Assembly (NCBI GenBank): GCA_963643165.1
Contig: CAVIJD010000029.1
Coordinates: 1 to 30,259, forward strand
Source: F23-D06 sp963643165
GTDB taxonomy: Bacteria > Bacteroidota > Bacteroidia > Bacteroidales > WCHB1-69
Length of the DNA: 30,259 nt
Reading direction: 5' to 3'
Shown here: positions 22,640 to 30,259 of the stretch, piece by piece
How positions within the stretch are numbered: the first letter of the stretch is position 1
Layout of the letters: every line of letters begins with the position of its first letter
Position numbers and translations under genes: made by a program
The notes under the pieces: model-generated
The model's input: the letters and a program-made list of their open reading frames with translations, nothing else
Databases searched by the model: none
Told to the model about the DNA's origin: nothing

Positions 22640-24097
22640 ATGGAAAAGAAATCTGAGAAGAATCAAAATAGCCAACGCAGATACCGCAATCACCACAATT
22701 CTCATAAGAAATCAACAAAGAATAAGGAAAAAGAGGCAATAACAACGGAAGTAAACGAAGAGCACGAAGAAACACCTCAGACGGAGTCTCCCGCGGAACA
22801 GCCGGAACAAACCACGGCTGACCAGACACCTGAGACATTCGACCAGGATGCCCCGTCCGCCGAAGACATAAAGGCGGAACTGGAGTCGCGAAAAGGCTTC
22901 AAGAAAAAAGTGACCCATGATGATGTGGACCACACACAAGCGGAAGATTGGGAAAAGTATCTCGACCTGGATATCCGCACGGGCTTGTCGCCGGAGTCTG
23001 CGAAGATAGCGGAGAACATCTTCCTGACCCGCGGGCTTTCGGACACGCCTGACCCGGAGAACATTCATTGCGAACAGTATCACTACAGTGCCTGTAAGTT
23101 GCCCACCTACAATTGGATGGACAAACTCGACATCTCGTTCGACTATCTCGAATTTCCCATCGCCGAGGTGCGTTTCAAGAACAGCCACAAGGATTTCTTC
23201 CTGCTGCCGCAAGAGGGCGTGTTCCATGTGGGCGACATAGTGGCGGTGGAGGCAAATTCCGGCCACGATATCGGCATCATTTCCATGTTGGGCATCCAGG
23301 TGCAACGGCAGATGGAAAACAGACACGTACAACCCGAGCATGTGACCAAGAAACTCTACCGTACCGCCCGCTATGCCGACATTGAAGAGTGGATCGCCAC
23401 GGTGAGCCTGGAACACGACACGATGTTGCGCTCCCGTTATACGGCCTGGGACCTTAACCTGAAAATGAAGGTCAACGATGTGGAGTATCAAGGCGACGGC
23501 ACGAAAGCCATTTTCTATTATTCGGCAGAAGAGCGTGTTGACTTTCGCGAATTGATTAAGATATTGGCAGAACAATTCCACATCCGCATCGAGATGCGTC
23601 AGATCGGCGTAAGGCAGGAGGCTGCCCGGCTGGGCGGTCTGGGCTCGTGCGGCCGCGAACTCTGCTGCTCGTCGTGGCTTACCAATTTCCAGTCTGTCTC
23701 TACCTCTACCGCCCGCACCCAACAACTGTCGCTGAACCCTCAGAAACTGGCAGGCATGTGCGGCAAACTGAAATGCTGCCTCAATTTTGAACAGGAAACC
23801 TACCAGCGCGAACTCAAGGAATTCCCGTCGTCCAATGTGCGCCTCAAAACCAAAAAAGGCATTGGGGTCTATAACAAAATAGACATTTTCAAGAAGATAG
23901 TATGGTATTCTTATTCCGATGACTCCTCCACGATTTTCGCTCTGCCGCTCGACAAGGTGAAACAGATTGTCAAGATGAACGAAAACGGCAAGGTGCCCGA
24001 TACGCTCGAGGAGTTTGCCAGCGTGAACCAGAAGAAGATGGATGAGGACAACGGCGGATACAGCATGGACGAATTGAAAAACATCGCCGATTCGTGA
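22640..24097 (+). CDS. PSP1-domain protein, RicT/YaaT-like
   Basis: This 485-residue cytoplasmic protein has a disordered, K/E/Q-rich N-terminus (1-105) not found in Bacillus YaaT. The N-terminal family region follows (about 170-235, 'FPIAEVRFKNSHKDFF'), and then the PSP1 C-terminal domain (240-325). A cysteine-rich segment 'SCGRELCC' (C337, C342, C343) and 'GMCGKLKCCLNF' (C374, C379, C380) comes next. In Bacillus, YaaT/RicT joins a Fe-S-containing complex that redirects RNase Y for mRNA processing. Whether the Bacteroidota protein does this is inference. It lies 4 bases before gldH and shares its promoter, a pairing I know from other Bacteroidota. Confidence 0.87.
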   Translation: MEKKSEKNQNSQRRYRNHHNSHKKSTKNKEKEAITTEVNEEHEETPQTESPAEQPEQTTADQTPETFDQDAPSAEDIKAELESRKGFKKKVTHDDVDHTQAEDWEKYLDLDIRTGLSPESAKIAENIFLTRGLSDTPDPENIHCEQYHYSACKLPTYNWMDKLDISFDYLEFPIAEVRFKNSHKDFFLLPQEGVFHVGDIVAVEANSGHDIGIISMLGIQVQRQMENRHVQPEHVTKKLYRTARYADIEEWIATVSLEHDTMLRSRYTAWDLNLKMKVNDVEYQGDGTKAIFYYSAEERVDFRELIKILAEQFHIRIEMRQIGVRQEAARLGGLGSCGRELCCSSWLTNFQSVSTSTARTQQLSLNPQKLAGMCGKLKCCLNFEQETYQRELKEFPSSNVRLKTKKGIGVYNKIDIFKKIVWYSYSDDSSTIFALPLDKVKQIVKMNENGKVPDTLEEFASVNQKKMDEDNGGYSMDELKNIADS

Positions 24098-24101
24098 TAT
24101 T

Positions 24102-24593
24102 ATGAAGGAAAAGATGGACAACCGCCCCCAAAAACGCTTTCTGCTCTTCGCTCTGCTGGCTATGATGGCCTGCGGCTGCGGAGGCAACGCCTTTTACCGC
24201 GACATCAAGCCGGTGCCTGACGAGAAATGGACCGTTGCCCAACCGCTAACTTTCTCCATTGACATCCCCGACTCGTCCGTCTATTACGATTTCTACATCA
24301 ACCTCCGCAACACGACGGACTTCGAGACCCAGAATTTCTATGTCTTCATGCAAACTCGATACCCCGACGGCCACAGCGAACAGGATACGCTGGGCTTTAT
24401 CTTGTGCGACAAGTTCGGAAAGTGGACCGGCAAGGGCAAAGGACGCATCAAGGACAACAAGTTCCTCTTTCAGCCCAACGTGAGATTCCCGTTCTCGGGC
24501 ACCTATACGTTTACCGTCACGCAAGGCATGCGGCAAGATACCGTGAAGGGCGTGTCCGACTTCGGCATTACGCTCGAAAAGAGGAGCAAATAA
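24102..24593 (+). CDS. gldH: GldH-family lipoprotein
   Basis: This 163-residue protein has a lipoprotein signal peptide: positive N-terminus, hydrophobic 'RFLLFALLAMMAC', and lipidated cysteine most likely C24 in 'MMACGCGG'. The mature part has the GldH pattern 'FYRDIKPVPDEKWTVAQPLTF', with 'PDEKW' and later 'YFYINLRNTTDF'-like strand sequence, and near the end 'FTVTQGMRQDTVKGVSDFGI', with 'GVSDFGI' as the best anchor. GldH is needed for gliding in Flavobacterium, but homologues are widespread in non-gliding Bacteroidales, where the role is unknown. An alternative start at 24114 would only shorten the N-terminus. Confidence 0.88.
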   Translation: MKEKMDNRPQKRFLLFALLAMMACGCGGNAFYRDIKPVPDEKWTVAQPLTFSIDIPDSSVYYDFYINLRNTTDFETQNFYVFMQTRYPDGHSEQDTLGFILCDKFGKWTGKGKGRIKDNKFLFQPNVRFPFSGTYTFTVTQGMRQDTVKGVSDFGITLEKRSK

Positions 24594-24622
24594 TAAGGAT
24601 AGTTCCTAAATAATATGTGGTT

Positions 24623-26110
24623 TTATCGATTCCGCAGATTGAAAACCGTCTTTGCGGGATTGAAAGTCACGGCCGGCACTTCCACAAATACGGTAATCCA
24701 GTCGCCCATGGCGCCGTTCCAAAGTCCCGGAAGTTCCATGGCCCGGATGGTATGGCTGCCGACACTTTTGAAGGAGATGAAGCCGGTGTTGGGGTCAACG
24801 TATTTCAGCAAGTCAAAGGCTTGTCCTTTATAGTCTTTCAGCGCGCACACCATATCCACGGGGTTGAAGTGGGTTGACTGATTCATCATCTGTTCCTGTT
24901 CGGGGTCAGACTTGTCGATTTGGGAGGACTCCACAATCTGGAGCGAGGTGTCGCCCGCTTCGTTGCATACCCAGAATGGCCCGCCGCCGGGTTCGCCCTC
25001 GTTTTTGACCATGCCGCACACACGCAAGGGGCGGTTCAGCTTTTGGTACAGTGTCTCGGCCGAGAAGTCGTCGTCCAATGAGATCTTCAGCTCTGTTTCG
25101 GCAAAGTCGAGTATTTCGCACAGCGTCATGTTGTCCGGCTCGCCGTTCTCGAGGATGCGCAGATATTGGAACAGGTGGTTTTGCAAATGCAGCATATAGG
25201 CGGCCAGGGCTTTCTTGTAGGTGACGGTAGTCTCGAGGTCGCGCTCGGGCACTACGTTGTCGATGTTCTTGATGAAGACAAAGTCGCCGTCTATGCGGTT
25301 GAGGTTGTGTATCAGCGCGCCGTGCCCGCCGGGACGGAAGAGCAGCTGCCCGTTCTCGTCGCGGAAAAGGCTGTTGTCGGGGTTCACGGCTATCGTGTCG
25401 GTGGAGGGATCCTGCACGGAGAAGTCAATGGTGTATTTGACGCGGTACCGTTCTTCATAATAGGGCACTGTTTTTTCAACAAATGTTTCAAACTCCGCCC
25501 TGTGCTGCGGCGACACCGTGAAGTGCAGGTGGCAATGCCCGTCGATGGCCGCGTAGCGTGCCGCCTCTACCAGATGCTCCTCGAGCGCCGTGCGTGTGCG
25601 GTCGGCATAGCGGTGGAAAGGCAGCAGCCCCTTGGGACAAGCACTGTAATTGAGCCCGTCGGACTGCAACAGGCTGTTGAGAATAAGCTCAATGTTGCCG
25701 TTCTTGATTTCGTGGCCCAAATGATGACCTGTCTTGGCAAGTTCTGCATCCAAGGCCTCGTAGAAGGGATATTGCGGAAGGTCTTCCAGAAACTGCAAAG
25801 CCTTGCGGCGGCTCTCTTCCGACGGGTCTGAGAGAAACAGAAATAGGTCTTTGAACATCCGCGAGGCGGCACCCGAGGCGGGCACAAACTTCACCGCCCT
25901 CTTGCCGGAAGCCATATCGATATAGTCGGCGGCAAACTCTTCAATCTCGTCATCGTCCAACTTGAGGATGCCGTCGCCAAGAACCGCCGGACGGTCTATG
26001 TCGGCATATCCGAAACCTTTGCTGAAAAGTTCAAGTTGCTGCTCTACCTGCTCGGGCGTGCTGCCCCTCTGCCGCAGGAATGTCAAGTCTGATGGTGTAA
26101 ACGAGGTCAT
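24623..26110 (-). CDS. DUF4301 protein (nucleotidyltransferase-like)
   Basis: This 495-residue protein is of a family largely confined to Bacteroidota, recognised by 'KFVPASGAASRMFKDL' (74-89), 'LFRPGGHGALIHNLN' and 'DGDFVFIKNIDNVVPE'. The first motif resembles the G-x-G-x-R signature of sugar-nucleotide pyrophosphorylases, and the others resemble the UDP-sugar pyrophosphorylase uridine- and metal-binding stretches. A nucleotide-sugar transferase fold is therefore likely, though the reaction is unknown. It is convergent with gldH (29-base gap) and divergent from the metallohydrolase gene. Their shared upstream region carries repeated CGTTTTAAAACG-like sites. Confidence 0.85.
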   Translation of the reverse strand: MTSFTPSDLTFLRQRGSTPEQVEQQLELFSKGFGYADIDRPAVLGDGILKLDDDEIEEFAADYIDMASGKRAVKFVPASGAASRMFKDLFLFLSDPSEESRRKALQFLEDLPQYPFYEALDAELAKTGHHLGHEIKNGNIELILNSLLQSDGLNYSACPKGLLPFHRYADRTRTALEEHLVEAARYAAIDGHCHLHFTVSPQHRAEFETFVEKTVPYYEERYRVKYTIDFSVQDPSTDTIAVNPDNSLFRDENGQLLFRPGGHGALIHNLNRIDGDFVFIKNIDNVVPERDLETTVTYKKALAAYMLHLQNHLFQYLRILENGEPDNMTLCEILDFAETELKISLDDDFSAETLYQKLNRPLRVCGMVKNEGEPGGGPFWVCNEAGDTSLQIVESSQIDKSDPEQEQMMNQSTHFNPVDMVCALKDYKGQAFDLLKYVDPNTGFISFKSVGSHTIRAMELPGLWNGAMGDWITVFVEVPAVTFNPAKTVFNLRNR

Positions 26111-26134
26111 TGTTTTCGATTTTTAAATGGAGAG

Positions 26135-26142
26135 CAAAAGTA
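26135..26142 (-). promoter_or_regulatory. Bacteroidota -7 promoter element for the DUF4301 gene
   Basis: The minus strand reads TACTTTTG followed by CTCTCC, 25 bases before the ATG at 26110. Confidence 0.7.
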
Positions 26143-26177
26143 CAAAAAAAACAGTCTGTCACACCGTCTTCCACAGC

Positions 26178-26258
26178 CGTTTTAAAACGATAAAAAAATA
26201 TCGTTTTAAAGGATGTGAGATATTCTCTTTTTTGTATTTTTGCGCACGTTTTAGAACG
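26178..26258. promoter_or_regulatory. Cluster of CGTTTTAAAACG-like sites in the divergent promoter region
   Basis: Three related sites are seen: a perfect 12-base palindrome CGTTTTAAAACG at 26178-26189, CGTTTTAAAGG at 26202-26212, and CGTTTTAGAACG at 26247-26258. The first two also form a larger inverted repeat with 12-base arms (TTTAAAACGATA and TATCGTTTTAAA, 26181-26210, 6-base A spacer). The third directly follows the plus-strand promoter box. The arrangement looks like an operator for a dimeric regulator. Confidence 0.6.
26235..26242 (+). promoter_or_regulatory. Bacteroidota -7 promoter element for the metallohydrolase gene
   Basis: TATTTTTG followed by CGCACG lies 32 bases before the ATG at 26275. 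Confidence 0.7.
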
Positions 26259-26274
26259 AGTGACAGTGAACGCG

Positions 26275-27072
26275 ATGAGGATAACATTGTTAGGAACAGG
26301 AACTTCACAAGGCGTCCCCGTTGTGGGGTGCAAATGCCGCGTTTGTTCTTCTACAGACTTGAGAGACAACCGGCTGCGTACTTCAGCGTTCATTGAAACC
26401 GGTGGCGTGAAAATGCTCATTGATGCCGGTCCCGACTTGCGCCAGCAGTTGCTGCGCCAGCATATCGACGATGTGGACGCCATCTTGACGACCCATGAGC
26501 ACAAGGACCACATCGGTGGCATTGACGACATCCGGCCCGTCTATTTCCTGCGCAAGTCTCCAGTGCAGATCTATGGACTGCAGCGCGTGTTGAATGTGAT
26601 TCACAAGGACTATGACTATGCTTTCAAGCCCCATCCTTACCCTGGTGTGCCGTCGTTGAAGTTGTGTCCGGTGAAGGAGGAGCGTTTTCAGGTGAAGGGT
26701 GTGACGGTGGTCCCCGTCAGGGTGCGTCATCTCAGCCTGCCGATATTGGGCTACCGCATTGGCAATTTCGGTTACATTACGGACGCCAGTTTCATCTCCG
26801 AAACGGAAATGGCCAAACTCCAGCATCTGGACGTCCTGGTCATCAACGCGCTGCGCAAAGAGATGCACTATTCGCATTTCAACCTCGAGCAGGCCTTGAG
26901 CGTCATCCGGCAACTCGCCCCCGGCCGTGCCTACCTCACGCACATCTCCCACGACATGGGGCTTCACGAAGAGGTGTCCAAAGAATTGCCCGAGAATGTC
27001 TTTATGGGCTATGACGGACTGGTCATCGACATTGACGAAAACGGAGAAACAAATGATTTGAAAACACAATAA
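26275..27072 (+). CDS. Metallo-beta-lactamase-fold hydrolase, PhnP-like
   Basis: This 265-residue protein has the beta-lactamase-fold metal motif 'THEHKDH' (H74, H76, D78, H79), with further ligands at D170 ('YITDAS') and H223 ('LTHISHDM'). The N-terminus 'LLGTGTSQGVPVVGCKCRVC' carries the C-x-C-x2-C cluster seen in PhnP, a phosphoribosyl cyclic phosphodiesterase. No phn genes are nearby, so phosphonate degradation is not supported. A cyclic-phosphodiesterase activity on another nucleotide-like substrate is inferred. The frame is open to 26215, but that start lies upstream of the promoter. It is followed 30 bases later by the carboxyltransferase gene, possibly on the same transcript. Confidence 0.9.
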   Translation: MRITLLGTGTSQGVPVVGCKCRVCSSTDLRDNRLRTSAFIETGGVKMLIDAGPDLRQQLLRQHIDDVDAILTTHEHKDHIGGIDDIRPVYFLRKSPVQIYGLQRVLNVIHKDYDYAFKPHPYPGVPSLKLCPVKEERFQVKGVTVVPVRVRHLSLPILGYRIGNFGYITDASFISETEMAKLQHLDVLVINALRKEMHYSHFNLEQALSVIRQLAPGRAYLTHISHDMGLHEEVSKELPENVFMGYDGLVIDIDENGETNDLKTQ

Positions 27073-27102
27073 ATTGAAAAACAATATTTAAACACTAAAA
27101 TT

Positions 27103-28890
27103 ATGGCTAAAAGAATAAAATTTTGCTTGGTTTACCGCGACATGTGGCAGTCTTCAGGGAAGTATCAGCCGCGCGTGGACCAGCTCAAAGAAATTGCTCC
27201 TGTAATTGTGAAGATGGGTTGCTTTGACCGCGTCGAGACCAACGGCGGTGCCTTTGAGCAAGTGAACCTGATGTATGGCGAGAACCCCAACTATGCGGTC
27301 CGTGAGTGGACAAGGCCTCTGAGGGAGGCCGGCATCCAGACCCAGATGCTGGAGCGCGCGCTCAATGGCTTGCGTATGTATCCTGTGCCTGCCGACGTGC
27401 GCCGTTTGATGTTCAAGGTTAAAAAAGCCCAGGGCGTGGATGTGGTGCGTTCTTTCTGCGGACTGAATGATTACCGTAACATGGAACTTTCCATCAAGTA
27501 CGCCAATGAGGTCGGCATGATTTCGCAGGCCGCCTTGAGCATTACCCACTCGCCCGTGCATACGATAGAGCACTATATGAGCATCGTGGACAAGTATGTG
27601 GAATACGGTGCCAAGGAGGTCGGCCTCAAGGATATGGCCGGCATCGGGCGTCCTGCCACTTTGGGAAAACTGGTGAAAGCCATCAAGGACAAGTACCCCC
27701 ATCTTGTGCTTCAGTACCACGGACATACAGGCCCCGGCCTTTCGATGGCCTCCGTGCTTGAGGTCTGCCGCAATGGCGTGGATATCGTGGACGTGGCTAT
27801 GGAGCCCCTGTCTTGGGGCATGGTACACCCTGACGTGATCGCCGTCCAGGCCATGCTGCGTGACGCCGGCTTTGAGGTCGCCGACATCGACATGACCGCC
27901 TACATGGAAGCCCGCGCACTTACCCAACGCTTCATTGACGACTTTTTAGGCTATTTCATGGAACCCAAAAACAAGGTTTGCACTTCACTGTTGCTGGGTT
28001 GCGGACTGCCCGGCGGCATGATGGGGTCAATGATGGCTGACCTGAAAGGGCTCAAGGACGCCATCAATATGGCACTGCGTCAGAACAAGCGGCGCGAACT
28101 GTCGGAAGACGAACTGCTGGTCAAACTTTTCGATGAGGTCCAATATGTTTGGCCGCGCGTCGGCACGCCCGGACTGGTCACGCCGTTCAGCCAGTATGTC
28201 AAGAACATCGCGTTGATGAACATTCTGGCCGAAGCCCAAGGCAAGCCGAGATACTCGAATATGGACAAGAATATGTGGGATATGATCCTCGGTCGCTGCG
28301 GCAGACTGCCCGGCGAACTCGCTCCCGAAATCAAGGCATTGGCCAAGGAGAAGGGGTATGAGTTCTTTGACGGCGTGCCGCAAGACAACTATCCGGACGA
28401 GTTGCCCAAATACCGCGCCATGATGAAAGAAAAAGGCTGGGACTGCGGACAGGACGATGAGGAATTGTTTGAACTGGCCATGCACGAGCGCCAGTACATC
28501 GACTACAAAGAGGGACGCGCCAAGAAGAACTTCGAGGCCGCACTGGCTCAGGCCAAGGAGAAGTCAGGCGTGCGCGAGGTGGTCAAGATTGTCAAACTGC
28601 CTGAGGTGGTCAAACAAGAGGTTATTGACAAGGTGTTGGCCAAAGAGCCCGACGCCAAGATGATTACCGCTCCAGTGTCCGGCCAGGTGATCTGGGAACT
28701 CTCCGTAGGCGAGCCCTCTATGGCCAAGCCTTTGGGCACCAATGTCAAAGAGGGTGACCTGGTCTGCTTTGTGAGTGCATTCTTCGGTAACGAGGAGGTA
28801 CATTCGCTCTATAGCGGCAAAATCATCGAGGTGGTAGCCAAACAGGGCGACAAGGTTCAGAAAGGCGACGTAATAGCATTCGTGAAATGA
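27103..28890 (+). CDS. Carboxyltransferase with biotinyl-type domain (oxaloacetate decarboxylase alpha / pyruvate carboxylase B-like)
   Basis: This 595-residue protein has an N-terminal carboxyltransferase TIM barrel with the metal and catalytic residues of the OadA/PycB family: D13 ('YRDMWQS', usually RDxHQS), K176 ('GLKDMAG'), and H206 and H208 ('YHGHTG'). The conserved post-barrel region (290-480) includes 'GLPGGMMGSM'. The last ~75 residues form a biotinyl/lipoyl-type barrel ('ITAPVSGQVI', 'GDKVQKGDVIAFV'). At the expected AMKM hairpin the sequence is 'VSAFFGNEEV', so the biotin-accepting lysine is absent. It may use biotin on a separate carrier. It would act on pyruvate or oxaloacetate in the cytoplasm. 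The stop overlaps the CPBP protease start (ATGA). Confidence 0.88.
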   Translation: MAKRIKFCLVYRDMWQSSGKYQPRVDQLKEIAPVIVKMGCFDRVETNGGAFEQVNLMYGENPNYAVREWTRPLREAGIQTQMLERALNGLRMYPVPADVRRLMFKVKKAQGVDVVRSFCGLNDYRNMELSIKYANEVGMISQAALSITHSPVHTIEHYMSIVDKYVEYGAKEVGLKDMAGIGRPATLGKLVKAIKDKYPHLVLQYHGHTGPGLSMASVLEVCRNGVDIVDVAMEPLSWGMVHPDVIAVQAMLRDAGFEVADIDMTAYMEARALTQRFIDDFLGYFMEPKNKVCTSLLLGCGLPGGMMGSMMADLKGLKDAINMALRQNKRRELSEDELLVKLFDEVQYVWPRVGTPGLVTPFSQYVKNIALMNILAEAQGKPRYSNMDKNMWDMILGRCGRLPGELAPEIKALAKEKGYEFFDGVPQDNYPDELPKYRAMMKEKGWDCGQDDEELFELAMHERQYIDYKEGRAKKNFEAALAQAKEKSGVREVVKIVKLPEVVKQEVIDKVLAKEPDAKMITAPVSGQVIWELSVGEPSMAKPLGTNVKEGDLVCFVSAFFGNEEVHSLYSGKIIEVVAKQGDKVQKGDVIAFVK

Positions 28891-29792
28891 ACACGGATTT
28901 CATAAGGCCTTTCTTCGAGGGAAAGAAGAAAGGGGTGCAATTATTGTTCCTGTTGCTTTTTATAGTGGCAGGAACAATATTTTTCAGCCTGATAGGGGGC
29001 GGCATTGCTTACCTTGTGTCAGGTGGCACGGACCAGTCCGCCGTCATGCAGTCGCCCGCCGCCATCTGGATTTCCCAATCGTTCAGTTCTGTGGGCATGT
29101 TCCTGTTCCCGGCGCTGTTGTTCTCTTATTGTCAAGACAAAAAATTGTTACACTATAACAAAGCCAACCGCAAACCGTATTATTTGCTGGTGAATGTCAC
29201 GTTGGTGTTGTCGATTGTGCTGTTGCCTTTGGTGGCGGCGTTGTCGCAATGGAATGAGGGGCTGCGTTTGCCCGAGGCGCTCTCCGGGCTGCAGCGCTGG
29301 ATGGACACTACGGCAGCACAAGCCCAACAGGTGATGAATGTGCTGACCAGCAGGCACACTTACGGCACACTCGCGGTCAACTTGCTGGTGCTGGCCGCCT
29401 TGCCGGCACTGTGCGAAGAGTTCCTGTTCCGGGGCACTGTGCAGGTGTTCCTGACCGACTGGCTCAAACGGCCGCACCTGGCGGTTTGGCTCACTGCGGC
29501 ACTGTTCAGCCTTGCCCACCTGCAGTTCGACGGTTTTATACCTCGCCTGCTGCTGGGCGCATATCTGGGCTACCTGCTGCTGTGGAGCCGCTCGCTCTGG
29601 CTCCCCGTGTTGGCGCATTTCCTGCACAACGCCTTGACCATCATTGCCGACTTTACGCTGCAGGGACGCGGCATCTTTATGGACGAGATCAGGTTCACAG
29701 ACATCAAGGGAACCACTATGCTCATTGTGACCTGCTCGGTAATCACCATCCTGAGTCTGCTGTTCATGTGGAAAACGCAGAAAGACCTTTGA
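28887..29792 (+). CDS. CPBP-family intramembrane glutamic endopeptidase
   Basis: This 301-residue integral membrane protein has about eight hydrophobic segments. The CPBP (Abi) motifs are complete: 'CEEFLFRG' with E177/E178 and R182 (motif 1), 'FSLAHLQFD' with H211 (motif 2), and 'LAHFLHN' with H244 and N248 (last motif). The family includes eukaryotic Rce1, which cleaves prenylated CAAX proteins, and bacterial members linked to bacteriocin immunity or membrane-protein processing. The substrate here is unknown. Its start overlaps the preceding stop by 4 bases, though no functional link to a carboxyltransferase is evident. No terminator is seen after it. Confidence 0.92.
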   Translation: MNTDFIRPFFEGKKKGVQLLFLLLFIVAGTIFFSLIGGGIAYLVSGGTDQSAVMQSPAAIWISQSFSSVGMFLFPALLFSYCQDKKLLHYNKANRKPYYLLVNVTLVLSIVLLPLVAALSQWNEGLRLPEALSGLQRWMDTTAAQAQQVMNVLTSRHTYGTLAVNLLVLAALPALCEEFLFRGTVQVFLTDWLKRPHLAVWLTAALFSLAHLQFDGFIPRLLLGAYLGYLLLWSRSLWLPVLAHFLHNALTIIADFTLQGRGIFMDEIRFTDIKGTTMLIVTCSVITILSLLFMWKTQKDL

Positions 29793-29850
29793 GATTTCCC
29801 GCTCCCCCTCCCACACGCACACGCACGAGCCCCGGCATACTTACGACTTA

Positions 29851-29888
29851 ATTAGGAATGAGGAATTAGGAATGAGGAATGAGGAATG
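29851..29888. repeat. Short tandem repeat, 14-base unit
   Basis: Two exact copies of ATTAGGAATGAGGA (29851-29864, 29865-29878) are followed by the partial unit ATGAGGAATG. The unit is itself built from the related words ATTAGGA and ATGAGGA, so it probably grew by slippage. It is non-coding. Confidence 0.85.
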
Positions 29889-29898
29889 TGTAACGCCT

Positions 29899-30156
29899 CT
29901 ACATTCTACATTCGTGCTCAGGGCTGCCGCACGAACGAGCCAACTGATTGCGGCTGGGGCGTTTCGCTTTGACGGCCTTGCCACGCACGCTGTCATGCAC
30001 GATCGAGGATGCCCATTCCGCAAAGCGGGCCAGGAACGACTTCGGGTTCAGGTTCTGGAAGAAGCGCCGCAGCGTGTCGTCTGTCGGCAGGCCATTGGAA
30101 AGGTCGATGTACTTCTCGAAGAACTCCCGCTTGTATTAGGCGAGGTCGGCGATTTC
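29899..30156 (-). pseudogene. Decayed transposase fragment, probably ISAs1 family
   Basis: The minus strand reads 'EIADLA', then a TAA stop (30138-30136), then 'YKREFFEKYIDLSNGLPTDD' continuing 'TLRRFFQNLNPKSFLARFAEW' and 'VRGKAVKAKRP', before meaningless sequence and a stop at 29899. The pattern 'NG[IL]P[ST]-x-DT...F...L.P..F...F.EW' is that of the N-terminal part of ISAs1-type transposases. The expected 'DGK' catalytic start after the 'G-K-x-V' strand and everything C-terminal are missing. An in-frame stop replaces what is probably 'LAEYK'. It is an inactive remnant. Confidence 0.5.
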
Positions 30157-30175
30157 CGATCTGGACGATGATGTT

Positions 30176-30192
30176 GGCCCTCTTCGAGGGCC
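30176..30192. repeat. Short perfect hairpin
   Basis: GGCCCTC and GAGGGCC are exact reverse complements around TTC. It has no T-run and lies beside transposase debris, so it could be part of an insertion-sequence end. Confidence 0.5.
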
Positions 30193-30259
30193 GAGGGTGA
30201 CGCAGGCGCGTCGCAGCCGACGGTTCCGCTCCCTTGCGGTCGCTGCACCGTCGGTTATG

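Larger units (their letters stand above)
29793..30259. other. Gene-free tail with repeats and transposase debris
   Basis: No intact gene is seen. From left to right it holds a C/A-rich stretch, the tandem repeat at 29851-29888, a doubled TACATTC (29900-29913), the minus-strand transposase fragment (29899-30156), a GGCCCTC-TTC-GAGGGCC hairpin (30176-30192) and an inverted repeat CCGACGGT/ACCGTCGG (30217-30254). The region looks like insertion-sequence debris. Confidence 0.6.

Noticed and set aside
22712..24187. 491-codon minus-strand open frame over the RicT-like gene
   Set aside because: It is a shadow of the PSP1-domain gene. The hydrophobic translation has no recognisable domain.
1..30259. 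CRISPR array or phage gene cluster
   Set aside because: No regularly spaced direct repeats with unique spacers, and no capsid, terminase, portal or integrase-like products were seen on either strand.

Overview
The window is a piece of a Bacteroidales (Bacteroidota) chromosome. The main evidence is eleven copies of the phylum's promoter -7 element (TAnnTTTG) placed directly before genes. Shine-Dalgarno sequences are largely absent. A GldH-family lipoprotein lies next to a PSP1/RicT-like protein, a DUF4301 protein is present, and a lysine 5,6-aminomutase subunit of the anaerobic lysine-fermentation type occurs. The base composition is moderately GC-rich. Species cannot be named from this sequence alone.

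Layout. 1-902: 3' part of a RhuM-family gene with a phospholipase-D-like C-terminus. 1073-2229 (minus): two monodomain ChrA proteins overlapping by 4 bases. 2357-4332: ATP synthase F0 genes atpB, atpE and atpF only, closed by a terminator. 4434-7956: a small outer-membrane barrel protein, a TatD hydrolase, an Old Yellow Enzyme-type oxidoreductase and a D-2-hydroxyacid dehydrogenase. 8125-10331: a HaeIII-type restriction-modification pair with its own promoter, directly behind a terminator. 10544-12422: an exported DUF362/ferredoxin protein and a membrane-anchored helix-hairpin-helix protein. 12414-13649 (minus): queA. 13980-17247: hpt-adk-dxr-rsgA. 17359-19702: a short-chain dehydrogenase, a methyltransferase that has lost its middle, and a GT4 glycosyltransferase. 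19745-19976 (minus): tRNA-Arg and tRNA-Pro with promoter and terminator. 20214-22556: GT2 glycosyltransferase and an orphan kamD. 22640-24593: ricT-like and gldH. 24623-26110 (minus): DUF4301. 26275-29792: a PhnP-like metallohydrolase, a carboxyltransferase with a biotinyl-type domain, and a CPBP membrane protease. 29793-30259: short tandem repeats and a decayed transposase fragment.

Most of the window is ordinary housekeeping: energy conversion, purine salvage and nucleotide balance, isoprenoid synthesis (dxr), ribosome maturation (rsgA), queuosine (queA) and tRNAs. The accessory or altered parts are the RhuM gene, the restriction-modification pair, the deleted methyltransferase and the insertion-sequence remnant. 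I did not find a clear new multi-gene system. The observations most worth following are a 29-base palindrome in the RhuM gene that encodes nearly the same peptide on both strands, a set of CGTTTTAAAACG-like sites around a divergent promoter pair, an oxaloacetate decarboxylase/pyruvate carboxylase-like protein whose biotinyl domain lacks the biotin-accepting lysine, separation of atpBEF from the rest of the ATP synthase genes, a lone kamD, and an upstream short ORF overlapping the restriction endonuclease start.
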